Shown here: positions 1-9,839 of the stretch, piece after piece
Layout of the letters: each line of letters opens with the position of its first letter
Numbering within the stretch: the first letter of the stretch is position 1
NCBI RefSeq assembly: GCF_026914185.1
Contig: NC_070563.1
Location: forward strand, 7,461,001-7,525,000
Reading direction: 5' to 3'
Length of the DNA stretch: 64,000 nucleotides
Source of the DNA: Puccinia triticina
Taxonomy: Eukaryota; Basidiomycota; Pucciniomycetes; Pucciniales; Pucciniaceae
Notes under the pieces: model-generated
What the model was told of the DNA's origin: nothing
The model's input: the letters and a program-made list of their open reading frames with translations, nothing else
Databases searched by the model: none
Translations under genes and position numbers: made by a program

Positions 1-644
1 CCGTGTAGATCCTGCCCCGCATACTTCAGAGTTTTTGATTACCGGAGCTTCTCGAGTTTATTTCTTTAGAGCACTATCCGAGTTTCCGACGACAGCGTCG
101 GCTTCCCGCCGAGTTTCTTTTCTGAGTTTTTCCATCCAACCGAACCGCCGAGGGTATTCCATCCCCTCGTTCCCTCTCAAACAAATCCCCCCCCCAACCG
201 CTATCACTTCTGTTCGACTATTCCCGATATTTTTGCAGGACCACCGACGAGGGCAGCACTCAGCACCATCCCCTCAACCGACTGCCACGGCTCAGACCCG
301 ACAGGAGTCCATACCGGTTGTGGGTGAAATACCCCCATAGGTACGCAAAACCCCAAAACTTAACAGGAAGTCCTGAAGCTACAAGGGCCGTATGAGCTAT
401 CTCCCCTACCGTGCAATGTAAACGCTCTGCTGCCCCATTCTGTTTGGGTTTGTAGGGCATAGAGTGTTGGTGCTATCCCTTTGTCTTGAAGCCAGGCCAG
501 AAAAGCCTTTGACATGAATTTGCCTCCGCCATCTGTCCAAAAACGCTAAGTTTCTTGCCGGTAAGACGTTCCATGCGCTTAATGTATCTCTTAAAATTCA
601 AACACACGTCACTCTTGGCTTTCAAAAGAAAACCCTCCAAGTAA
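1..644 (-). pseudogene. Ty1/copia integrase, C-terminal half (broken)
   Basis: Read from 644 downward this is the catalytic second half of a copia-type integrase. It opens with a segment starting YLEGFLLKAK that continues the integrase half at 7.1-7.7 kb. Around 510-540 there is a TDGGGKF-like stretch (second catalytic Asp region), and near 400-450 KQNGAAER, the usual third-acid motif. These lie in different frames, with shifts near 540 and 455, so the gene is dead. The reverse transcriptase part expected downstream would lie to the left of the window. No LTR is visible here. Family assignment rests on integrase motifs; the break at 644/645 is caused by the insertion described separately. Confidence 0.75.
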
Positions 645-839
645 GTGCTGGCTAAAGATGGCCCCTCGCACCCGGGTACCCGCCAACGAGTCCAAGTACC
701 CGCGTTAAAATCCCCAGATCTTGGGCACCCGCACCCGCACCCGGCACCCGCCAGGGAAGAAGGGGCGAGTACCCGGGTACTTGCAGCGGGTACTCGCGGG
801 TACGTGCAACTTTTTTTGCCACAGTGATGTTGTGTGTGT

Positions 840-953
840 CCTGTCCGTTTGCGCGCAAACAGACAGGACGGTGATGTTTGGGCCTGTCTGTTTGCGTGCA
901 AACGGACAGGAAGGTGATGTTCGGGCCTGTCTGTTTGCATGCAAACAGACAGG
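840..953 (+). repeat. Three palindromes in a 43-bp tandem array
   Basis: The 28-bp near-palindrome CCTGTCYGTTTGCRYGCAAA (first 20 bases) followed by CRGACAGG starts at 840, 883 and 926, an exact 43-bp period. The spacer reads roughly ACGGTGATGTTTGGG. A single degenerate partner lies near the opposite end of the same transposon. Subterminal arrays of this kind are usual transposase-binding sites, which is an inference here. Confidence 0.8.
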
Positions 954-960
954 ACGAGGT

Positions 961-1083
961 GTACAGCAGGCCCAAAAAGGCTTGCTACTTTTGCCGCCAA
1001 CTTGAAACTTTTGGCCGCAGTTGCCAAACTTTGCGCAGCTGAAATCGGCCGTGTGCGCGGACCGTGCTTGGGGGTTCACGGGG
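961..1083 (+). repeat. Left long inverted repeat arm
   Basis: The arm matches the reverse complement of about 5214-5337 with only a few differences. Shared blocks include AGGCCCAAAAAGGCTTGCTA and AGTTGCCAAACTTTGCGCAG. It marks the left side of the Tc1/IS630-type element. Confidence 0.85.
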
Positions 1084-1352
1084 GATCTGCACCAGGCCTG
1101 CAGGCCCGCAAGCAACCACCAGCCACCAGCCACCAGCCACACAGGCAACGCTACTGCAATCGGAAACAGCCAAATCAATCCCGCCCAGGAATCGGACAGT
1201 TCTAGTGACACATCAAACCAATCAGCTTGGAAAATCCAACCAGTCTAACGTAAGTAAGTTTTCTCTTTCTCATCATCCCTCTGTGTGTATCACCACCATC
1301 AGATCAAGCTGATGGCTCTCCACCCATCACTGTCACCGCAATTCAAACCAGT

Positions 1353-3133
1353 ATGAATACTCAATCACATGAGCGTTCTATCTCTCCATCGGAATACAAT
1401 GAATGGTTCCATCACCCTTTGACCCCACCCTTGGAACGCCACATGCCAACCCTCTTTGACGGAACAAGGCATTTAGTTGAACTACAAGATCGGCGCCGTG
1501 AAACCTTTGTGAGAAGTCAGCGTAGGCAATTGGTACTGGATCCCTCTATCTTTGGCCCGGCATTGCCGGCAGCAGACCAAGAACAGCGTAGACAATCGGT
1601 AATGGATCCCTCAATATTTGGTGCGGCATCGCCGGCAACAAACCAAGCAAGTGATTGGACTCAGTCTCAACCAGCGCGTACTCAGTCTCATCGAAGCCAG
1701 CCTACCAACTCTCAGCAAAGCCTGGCAGCTTCACATTCAACTTCGGACAGCCATGAGGTTCCAATTGGTATTGAGTTCACCCTTTACACTCCCATTCCCC
1801 CCCCCCCCCCCCCCCGCCTCTTAGCAACCCTTGCAAGCAACAAACAACCCTTCCAAATATTCCACTATTTAAAAAAATCAACGCAGATGTCGGAAAATTG
1901 GTTGTTAATTGGGACTCACACAACTACAACATCAACAGTTTCAAGGCGGCCTCAATTTCGACGATTCAAAATGACGAAGACGAGAGAGCGCCGGACTCTT
2001 TGCCCAGGCGAAAGAAAATGAAGGGAAGCTCACATGGAACTTGATCATCCTGCATGGGGGCCCCTTTGCAGCAGCCCAGAAAAGACGAATCGACTGTCAG
2101 GAAATCTTCACGAGATTCCTCTCGGCTGCCGAGGGCGCTTCCGAAACACGCCCAATTGTTTGTTGCTTGGTTCAACAAGACCCAACTAGCTTGGCCCAGG
2201 TAAGCCGTACTTTTTTTCTTACTTTGTTTCATCAAGTATAATTTTAGCTCACTTTTTGATTCAATTTGTAGAAAGAATCTGCATACAAACACCTCAGGAC
2301 AACCATGGATACCGGTTCGAGTTCTGTGGAAAATCCACCCGCCAATGGCCCATCTCAAGGAGTTCAGAATGCCGCCTCGCTGGCCGAATTGATCAGCCAG
2401 CTTGAAAGTATTCACGAAGCCGCCCCGCACCTCACTGGGAGCCATGAGGGCCACGTCTTCATCAATCCAGCCAACTCAAACGAGTATTTTAATTTGACTA
2501 TGGGGCGGGCCAGTGCGTGGGCCAAAGCAATTGTGAGTCAATATTGGTCTGAGTCTGACCCAATATTTGACTCGAAGCTGACATTACATAAATTTAAAGC
2601 GAAACAATCCTGGCGAAGTCACTCTGCTGGTTCCGCCTCAGTCGGACCAGTTCCGATTCAGGACCGTGGGGGATCTACCGCCACCTCCGGTTTCAGCTCC
2701 TGCGCCGGCAGCTCCAGCCCCAGTCCTCAATCCGTTCAACTGCCCTGGGATGTTCTACAATCCCATGAACATGGGCACCCCAACAAACACAATGAATATG
2801 GTCAGTCCAATGAACATGCCAAGCTCCTTGAACGTGCCGGCCCCCTCAGTTCCGTCCCAAGGATCAAGCTCCCTCAACGCCCCAAGGACCCCGACCCCAC
2901 CAAACAATACTAGTACGATTGAAGACTTCCTCCGATTTGCACATGTTGATCCGAATTCCCCCGGAGTCCAAGAGGGAATGACCGCCCTTGGGACCACACA
3001 TTGGACAATGTTCAAGTGGTTTGACGCACAGGAGCTCCACAATAAAGGCATCCCCGAAGGTCCGGCCCGATCCATTGCATTCTCAGCCAAAAAGTATGCT
3101 CATCACTTGATGAGAGCGTCTAGAACCCAGTGA
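1353..3133 (+). pseudogene. Companion gene of the Tc1-type transposon (frameshifted)
   Basis: Three exons can be followed: 1353-2199, 2272-2532 and 2600-3133, with introns GTAAGC...TTGTAG and GTGAGT...TTAAAG in phase 0. The first exon needs frame changes at the C-run (about 1797-1814) and again near 1995 to reach the conserved LTWNLIILHGGPF stretch, so this copy is broken. The second exon carries an ENPPANGPSQG region. The third has a Pro/Asn/Met-rich linker and ends with a conserved block containing IEDFLRFAHVDP and SIAFSAKKYAHHLMRASR. I recognise the terminal block as recurrent in rust-fungus repeat proteins but know no function. It may be a second transposition protein; it faces the transposase tail to tail. 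Confidence 0.6.
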
Positions 3134-3575
3134 GTATAACAGCATTATAGTAGTTTTTCCACCAATCAAGTCTCAAGTCTCCCCTTTTTTCATCGGTATC
3201 TTTTCTTTTCATTTTCAATCATGTTTAACCCACTTTTTTTTGTTTCCCCAAGTCATTCTTTCCTCATGTATTATTTTTATTATTTAAAGTTGAATTGGAA
3301 TTACACTCATTTGCATTCCTCACCGAGTAATTTGGCACACCATGAGCAGTAATTCATATTGGAAGGCAAAAATTGAGTGACGACTTGGCGCACAAGCAAC
3401 TCAGTAATTTCTCAACTTGATTGTTTCATTTTTTTTATTTAATTTCACCGGGGAAGAGAGACAAAAATACAACATATTTTTTTGATTGATGTCATGTTGG
3501 AAAACAAGTGAGGGGAAGAGAGACAAAAATACAACTATTCCAGATGAGAGACAAGATCAAGAGGGGGAAAGTCTA

Positions 3576-4683
3576 TCAGTCAGTGTATCCTGAGCCTTGG
3601 AATAGGCTTTGCATGAGCTTGGGGGTGAAGGTAATCCTAGTAAAAGCCTCAATCTGCTTGCCATCTGTTTTGCCGCCGTCAAGTTCACCATATCGTCTTA
3701 AATTGGCCTTTAAGACACTGAAAGCCTTTTCGATTGGGTTCATGTTGGGTGAGTAGGCGGGAAGATAGACCAGATGACAGCCACGATCCTGGACAAGCTC
3801 CTCAATTCGGCCATTGTGATGGATTTGTGTATTATCCATCACTATTACACTACGGGGTCCTGGGAATGAGTTCATGTTGGGAAGCTTCAAAAGGAAGGTC
3901 ATCAGAATGAGAGCGAGATGAGATGAGATGAGGAGGAAAAAAACTTACTAAAACATGCTCTAAGTAATGCTCAAAATCGACACGCTTGATGGTTTCTGAC
4001 TGAATCACATTTGCAACCAGACCGCTGAGGGCCACAGCAGGAATCAAGTTGAACCGGTGTGTGGCCCGAGCCACCGGAAGTCTTGAAGTCCTCTCGCCAA
4101 CTGGAGCCCAACTGCGGGCACGAATGACACCGTCCAGACACACACCACTTTCATCTGTCAGGGAGAATCTTTTGTAAGCCAACGGCCAAAGCTTGGATAA
4201 AAGGGAGAACAGAAGGAACATACCAGTGAAGACAAGGCATTCAGGGTCGTAATCGGCCATCAGGAGAATGTAATGAGCTCGCTGGATTGGGTCTTGATGA
4301 GGGTTCACCTTCCTCATTGTCTTTTGACTCATGCGGAGACAATGGTGAAGCTCGTTCAATATTGTTTGTAAAGACACTTGAGTATTGCGTTCCTCAAGTA
4401 ACACCTCCTGGATTTCTTCTAGGTAGATGGTTGGGTTGTCAGTGACCATCCCAAATAGAAATGCACGTTCTTCACCATCAAGAGCTAAGGGTCAACCAAT
4501 GGTTTGATAGGTTGCCGGATAGGTGACAACAGCCCGGGTTGTTTCATATAATGCACACCAGCGCCGCAGAGAATCAGAGCTGATGTCTGATCCATTCGAG
4601 AGATTGATTTCAGCTAATGTCTTCCCCACAAGGGCGGCCCAAACCACGGCGTATTTGAAAGATGCCGTATACGGGACAAACAT
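3576..4683 (-). pseudogene. Tc1/IS630-type DD34E transposase
   Basis: Exons run 4683-4224, 4154-3949 and 3884-3576, with introns GTATGT...GACAG (4223-4155) and GTAAGT...TGAAG (3948-3885). The N-terminus is a helix-turn-helix region (LRRWCALYETTR). The catalytic triad of a DDE_3 domain is visible: TDESGVC, VMDNTQIHHN and NPIEKAF, with 34 residues between the last Asp and the Glu. The YLPAYSPNMNPIEK motif is typical of the family. An in-frame TGA at 4492-4494 (codon sequence GGT TGA CCC where family members usually read Gly-Arg-Pro) truncates it, consistent with CGA to TGA. The ATG at 4683 is preceded by a TCTCTAG acceptor-like site, so an upstream exon is possible. Confidence 0.8.
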
Positions 4684-5213
4684 TGAACCTAGAGAAGACA
4701 ATTACTGTCAGTGATGGGGTACTTGAGAAGATAAGATTAATCTGGTGGTGATGAAGGTGGCACACGTGTTTTAGATAGGTCGGATTCGGCCAATGGGATC
4801 GACTCAATGCTGCGCTGGATGGATCATTCCAATTGTTGTCAGCTATCTGTTCCTTTTCGGAAATATCATGATGAAATTGTAACCGCAATAGCTTGCATGC
4901 CGTCCCATCCGCATATGCTTGATTGGGTCCGCCATACAAGCCGTGAACAGCATAACAATTGAGTTGGGGCCAGTGTGAATTGGACTTACCAGGGGTTGCG
5001 ACCCGGTTATGATTCAGAGCAAGCAAAAATGGAAGCGAGACCGGCAACCAATCGTTCCAATCGCCGGGCGGGATCAATTTTTCTGGTTCCAATCACAGTC
5101 GTGGTGGCCTTGACGTTGGTGTTGGCGGTGGTGGGTAATGGGTGTAGTGGGTAGTGGGTTGAGGGCGGTGGTCGGCCGTCGGATGGATTGGTGGCAAGCT
5201 ACCCCGGGATCCC

Positions 5214-5337
5214 CCGAGCACGGTCCGCGCGCACGGCCGATATCAGCTGCGCAAAGTTTGGCAACTGCGGCCAAAAGTTTCAAGTTTGCGGCAAAAGTAG
5301 CAAGCCTTTTTGGGCCTGCTGTAGTTGTCCTGTACGT
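5214..5337 (-). repeat. Right long inverted repeat arm
   Basis: Reverse complement of the arm at 961-1083. It is followed outward by one degenerate GTTTG..CAAAC palindrome and by ACACCACGGGTG (5369-5380), a motif that recurs at 43207, 44252 and 49934. Confidence 0.85.
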
Positions 5338-5390
5338 TTGTTGGGCCTGTCCATTTGCACACAAACGGACACCACGGGTGCACTAAAAGT

Positions 5391-6979
5391 TTTCGGATGC
5401 AGTCTGAAAATAATCTGCTGGTTTGTGGAAATATTATGAGAAAAATTGGGAAAGATATTTTTGAAGCCCCTTTGTAAATATTTCTGCCCATTTTTATTTG
5501 TAATCAAACTTTTCCTCTGATTTCTGTGGGAAACCAAATATTTCCTGGAACTTTTCCAAAGAGGTTCCACAAAATATTTACTTTCCTTGAAAAGTTCAAG
5601 GAAATATTTCCTTTCACCAATATTTTGGTGTACTGTCCCAGTGATATCCCACCGAGTTGAAACACCGCGGTTCACACAGCCCTTGCCAAACTCCGACCGA
5701 CTGGAGAATCATGGTCCATCGCACAAGCTCGCACAGGTCTCTGTCTTGATCTGCCTGATTTCCCTTTCTCCCAACTCGTACTCGCAAGTTTTGCATCCTC
5801 AACTGGCTCCTCTCCTAAACACTCCCTTGCCACTATACATACATTGGCTCCTCTCCTAAACACTCCCTCGCCACTCTACATACATTGATCTTGAGACTGA
5901 AACATCATGTCATCACGACCGTGAAGGTGTCATCGAGGCTAGGTTGGACTGATTGGGCGGGTGGATGGTGAAGTGTTCAGCCAAAAAATCTGTAAGTTTT
6001 CTTCTTTCTAAATCATGTAACTGCATCAGCTTCAGATGCTTGACCGCTGACGTCTTGATCTATCTTCTTTCCTTCCCAGCTTTCTCCTTGCAATTGCACA
6101 ATGAAAGCTTGGAGGATAGATTCACTGTTTTGGAAGGAAATGAGGAGCGTCTGTCGGAGGACTTGCCGTTTCCGGGCTCAGATACTTACAACCACGCGAT
6201 TGAAGTTGCTCCATAAGTTCAAGCGGAAGCGGACCAAGCAGCAGGAGGCCCAGATGGTTGCCTGCATCGCCAAGTGGTACTACCCCAACACCGTCTTCGA
6301 GAACCCATGCACCAGAGCTAGTGTTCAAATGCTCATTTCTTCTCTTTTATTTTAGTCTCATGCTTGTTTGTCTGTTGTTTTTATGATTTTTGTGCTTACA
6401 ATAAAAATAACCGGGCATCCATTTGGACGATGCCCAGAAATGTTTTTGGAAATATTATATGTGGTTATCAGAATATTGTGCACAATAAAAATGGTTTATC
6501 AGAATATTTTGTGTGATAAAATTTGATTAACAAAATATTTTGCTGGACATATGGTGGGATTGGAGATATTTCCCCAAATATTTTGGATTTATCATCAAGA
6601 ATATCTTTGAAAAAATTGTAAAAACCACTCTGAGTGGTTTCTGAGATATTTTCAAAATATTTGGGGGGAAATATCCTGGAAAATATTTCCTAAATTTATG
6701 CAAAATATTTCAGAAACCACTGAGAGTGGTTCCTGAGATATTCTGAAAATATCACAAACGCGGATGCTGTGACTCGTTCCTGGCAACGTCCGTTCTGAAT
6801 GAACTGGAAAATATTTCCAAGCCGGATTCAATCCGGCTTTGGAATATCTTTTTGCACCTGTGGTGGACAGGATGGTTTTCATCCCTATGTATATACATAA
6901 TATACATAGGTATGCCATATGTATATACATAATATGCATATGTGCAATACAAGAATCTGGCTGCGTGGGCAGGACAAGT
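5391..6979. other. A+T-rich interior of the large insertion, no gene
   Basis: No convincing gene. The stretch is full of AAATATTT blocks and short dyads, e.g. ACCACTCTGAGTGGT (about 6634) and ACCACTGAGAGTGGT (about 6717), each followed by a GAGATATT..AAATAT segment, and a palindromic TATGTATATACATA pair near 6885-6940. A short open stretch at 6101-6280 (…KRKRTKQQEAQ…) is possible coding debris. The repeated dyads suggest subterminal DNA of another decayed element. Confidence 0.5.
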
Positions 6980-7065
6980 GTTTGGCGGGTACTTGGCGCG
7001 GGTACCCGCCATTTTTTTACCCCAGAATCTGGACACCCGCACCCGCCGGCAAGTACCCGCCAAAC
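6980..7065. repeat. Perfect 16-bp inverted repeat with GGGTACC-type core
   Basis: GTTTGGCGGGTACTTG at 6980-6995 is exactly inverted at 7050-7065. The core is rich in CGGGTACCCG and ACCCGCACCCGCC. Similar GGGTAC/GTACCC runs occupy about 670-815, next to the other end of the 653-7113 insertion, so this is probably its subterminal repeat. Confidence 0.75.
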
Positions 7066-7121
7066 CTTGACAAGTACCCGCAAACAGGTGCCAGGTACCT
7101 TGTGCCATCTTTAGTGCTGGC

Positions 7122-7660
7122 AAGATCTCGAAAAACAACGATGTACTTAACGCCATTGAATCCTTCAACAAATGGCCCAAGGACGTCCGAAACAATGGTG
7201 TCCATTGGGCAGAGTGGTGAGTCGTCGGAGAGCCTTTGACCTCTGTTGCGCTTACTCTTGCTGAATAGACAGTCCTCACAAACAAAATCCTTGTTTGTTA
7301 GTTTGTCAGGTAATCCGGCCAACTCCCCAGCACACATATTTGGATGATCCGCTTAAGGCTAATGTGGCCGAGTCAACAATGCCACATAAGGGCATCCAAA
7401 TTCTTAATTGAAATGTTGCAAGCAGTAATTTCATTGGAGGATACAAGTGAAGACAAGACCTCCTTAGGAGCGGGGGGTACAATGATAAAAGGGGAAGGTG
7501 AAGTGTGGATAAACACTGGTACCTGCCACCAACGGTGTAAGACTCAAAAGGTTTTGTGAGACCCTTTTGCTGAATGGCGAAAGGTATGGATGATGTGCAA
7601 GCTCTGCCTTTCTGTATATCAGAGAACAAGACCACCAAGGTAAGCTTGGCAATTTATTTT
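7122..7660 (-). pseudogene. Ty1/copia integrase, N-terminal half (broken)
   Basis: Minus-strand reading contains a degraded GAG-pre-integrase zinc-binding region near 7330-7400 (LMWHC, then an in-frame TGA, then LGHISLKR) with its Cys pair in CEDCLFSKSKRNRGQ. The start of the integrase core follows (TIVSDVLGPFVEGFNGVKYI, then VVFRDLAS), containing the first catalytic Asp. It stops at the 8-bp duplication and continues at 644. Besides the stop there is at least one frameshift near 7320. Upstream (higher coordinates) the gag-protease expected next is found only at 13.1 kb, so another insertion probably separates them. Confidence 0.75.
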
Positions 7661-9095
7661 GTGATAGGATATGTTCAAAGATGAGATATATAAGAGGATT
7701 GTTGTTGATGTCCGAGGTTGATGGGGTTACTGATGTGTGAGATAGGTGACGGTGACTTGATGTCTCAAGTGGGGCTTGAACCTAGGTCCTTGGCCTGGGG
7801 GTATATAAGTTCAGAAAGTGAGGAGTGATGAGGATGAGAGGGAGCTAAGCTCAACCAGGAGTGGGACCGGGGACTGGTTACTGGTGAAAGGTGTGTGACT
7901 GAGCGGTGATATGAATTTCAAATAAAGCGTGAAAGGTATGTGAAACTGAGTGGTGATAACTGTGATATGGATAGAGGATAATATGAGCAATGAGTGAGTA
8001 GGGAATCTAGACTGCCAGATTGCATGAGGAGGGAACAACTGGCAGGCAGAGGCCTCCTTATATAGACAATGATGAGGGAATTTAGCTCCAGGGGAACAGC
8101 TTTGAGGTAATTTGGTTGGTGAGAAAGTACAACTGAGGGAATTTAGCTAGACTATCTACAATGCATCCCTTTGATATGCAAACAGGATCATATATATTCA
8201 TACAAGGATTTTCCAAGATCAAAGATATGCAAATGGGAAACAAACATATGCAAGGGGAAATAGGAGGTGAGGCCTGATAAAAGGAAGGATGAAAAGTAAT
8301 TCATGTGCCGTATTCATTATGCCAAGTATGGTAGCCAAGAGTTGAGTCTGTGTGTGAACCCGCTCGGACTGGTGCGTGAAAGGGATGATTAGCGTATCTT
8401 CTGATCCGGTAGAGATATGAGAGTGGTTTCAGTGGGTGACTAGGGGTTATTTTGGTCCTAGATTCCATTTCTGATGTCCATTTGGCCGTATCTTGAGGCG
8501 TTTTGTGAGTACACATAAAAGTTTGAATTTTTCCTGTTGTGTTACCGGGAGCGCAGCGGGAGGTGGGTGGAGTCCATAGAGACCGCCTAGCCAACCCCTG
8601 TACACGCCAAGCCGCCGAACACTTAAGATGAGGCAATTTATCTTGACACATGCTTCAGCCCAAAGGCAGGCGCTTACAGGGCGGTATAGGAGGTCGAGCT
8701 CCAAGCATGCTCCTTGGGAACTTCCCTCAAGGAGCTCTCTTCCTCAGACTCGTCCATTCCTCCCCAGCCAAGCCGCCTCGGAAGCTCATCCTCTCCTTCC
8801 TTGCCAGTGTCTCTCCTAACCTGGCCTCTTTCTCCATCTCCAACAAGAATCTTTCTTTCTTTGCCAGCGCTCCTACTGACATGGCCCCTTTCAGCAGCCC
8901 CAGCAGAGACCGTTCCTTTTCTCCAAACATTTGGCACCTTCCTTCACCGGCTCTTGATCCTATCCCTAATTCATCTCCAAATTCCCGCTGGATTCTACGA
9001 TCTTTCTGCCAATCCCAAGTAGTGTATAGTTGCCCATCCAGTCATAAGCAACCACACACCATCCTACATAATACTTGAATGCTACGCTCTCCCTC
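7661..9095. other. No recognisable gene
   Basis: I see no supported gene. Open stretches such as 8650-9078 lack recognisable motifs and look like repeat-derived sequence. A retrotransposon LTR could lie here, but no clear TG...CA pair was found. A TATATAAG stretch occurs at 7802-7809. Confidence 0.4.
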
Positions 9096-9099
9096 CATG

Positions 9100-9830
9100 T
9101 CTCGACAAGGAACGGTCGCCTCGGCGCCGCGACCAGAACAGAGTACAAGTTAAATTATCCCATGGCTAAGATCCAACCAAGATCCAACGAACCCAAAACC
9201 TCCAAGTCCCAACAAGGAACGGTCGCCTCGGCGCCGTGACCAAACAGGGCATAAGTTAGAATCATCTCACAGCTGAGATCGAACCAAGATCCAACAGCCC
9301 AATGTTCTCCCTCCACGTCTCAACAAGGAACGGTCGCCTCGGCACCGCGACCAAAACAGAGTACGAGTTAAATTATCCCCTGAGCATAAGTTAACTCATC
9401 TTATAGCTGAGTCCAATGGCACCAAAGACCTCTAACTCCCAACAAGGAACGGTTGCTTTGGCTCCGCGACCAAAACAGAGCTTAAGTCAAATCACCTCAG
9501 AGTTGAGAATAGATCCAACCAAGATCCATCAGCCCAAGCCTCTATATGAGTATAGACAAGGAATGGTCGCCTCGGCGCCAAGACCAAGGTTGAGCACAAG
9601 TTAGAATCCACACATTGCTGAGAACCAACCAGGATCTAACAGCCCAAATCTATCAGTCTCGACAAGAGATCATTGCTTTGGTAACACAACCAAACACAGT
9701 ACATGTTTAAATCATCCCATTGCCAGGATCCAACCAAGATCCAATGGCCTAAACCTTTAAGTCCCAACAAGGAACGTTTGCTTTGGCCCCGTGACCAAAC
9801 AGAGCGCAAACCAAATGTTCCAAGTCTTGC
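9100..9830 (+). repeat. Tandem repeat of about 110 bp, seven copies
   Basis: A unit containing CAACAAGGAACGGTCGCCTC, then GGCGCCGCGACCAAAACAGA, an ...AGTTAAAT... block and GATCCAACCAAGATCCAAC recurs at about 9103, 9210, 9320, 9440, 9553, 9660 and 9765 (period 105-120 bp). Later copies are more divergent (e.g. GGTTGCTTTGG at 9450). It has no coding sense and is best called a minisatellite. Confidence 0.85.
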
Positions 9831-9839
9831 CACAGAACC

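Larger units (their letters stand above)
830..5390. mobile_element. Tc1/IS630-type transposon with long inverted repeats and two genes
   Basis: Two ~120-bp nearly identical arms in inverted orientation (about 961-1083 and 5214-5337) enclose a plus-strand gene (1353-3133) and a minus-strand DDE transposase (3576-4683), arranged tail to tail. Outside the arms lie copies of a GTTTGC..GCAAAC palindrome: three on the left and one imperfect on the right (about 5346-5371). Exact ends and the TA duplication expected of this superfamily could not be fixed by eye. It is nested within the 653-7113 insertion. Confidence 0.7.
653..7113. mobile_element. 6.46-kb insertion with 8-bp target duplication (hAT-like ends)
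   Basis: The insertion has exact terminal inverted repeats, TAAAGATGGC at 653-662 and GCCATCTTTA at 7104-7113. It is flanked by the 8-bp direct repeat GTGCTGGC (645-652 and 7114-7121). Removing it and one duplicate rejoins the interrupted copia integrase frame exactly at the residues ...DLAS|TYLEG.... An 8-bp duplication and short ends are typical of hAT transposons, but no hAT transposase is seen inside. The cargo is a different transposon (about 830-5390) plus about 1.6 kb of A+T-rich DNA. GGGTACCCG-type subterminal repeats occur near both ends (about 670-815 and 6980-7100). The hAT label is inference; the ends and duplication are seen directly. Confidence 0.85.

Noticed and set aside
473..1211. 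Overlapping minus-strand open frames of 107-184 codons
   Set aside because: They run from the integrase fragment across the palindromes and inverted repeat arm; chance reading through repeats.
4715..5092. Extra minus-strand exon of the transposase
   Set aside because: Open, but without helix-turn-helix or other family residues; kept only as a possibility in the transposase entry.
7765..7790. tRNA-like GGTTCAAGCCC on the minus strand
   Set aside because: Flanking bases do not pair into a T stem and no acceptor stem is present.
8650..9078. 142-codon plus-strand open frame
   Set aside because: No recognisable motif, overlapping open frames on both strands, and adjacency to a tandem repeat; better explained by base composition.
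9100..9830. CRISPR-like array
   Set aside because: Eukaryotic context, repeat units too long and spacers homologous to each other; a minisatellite.
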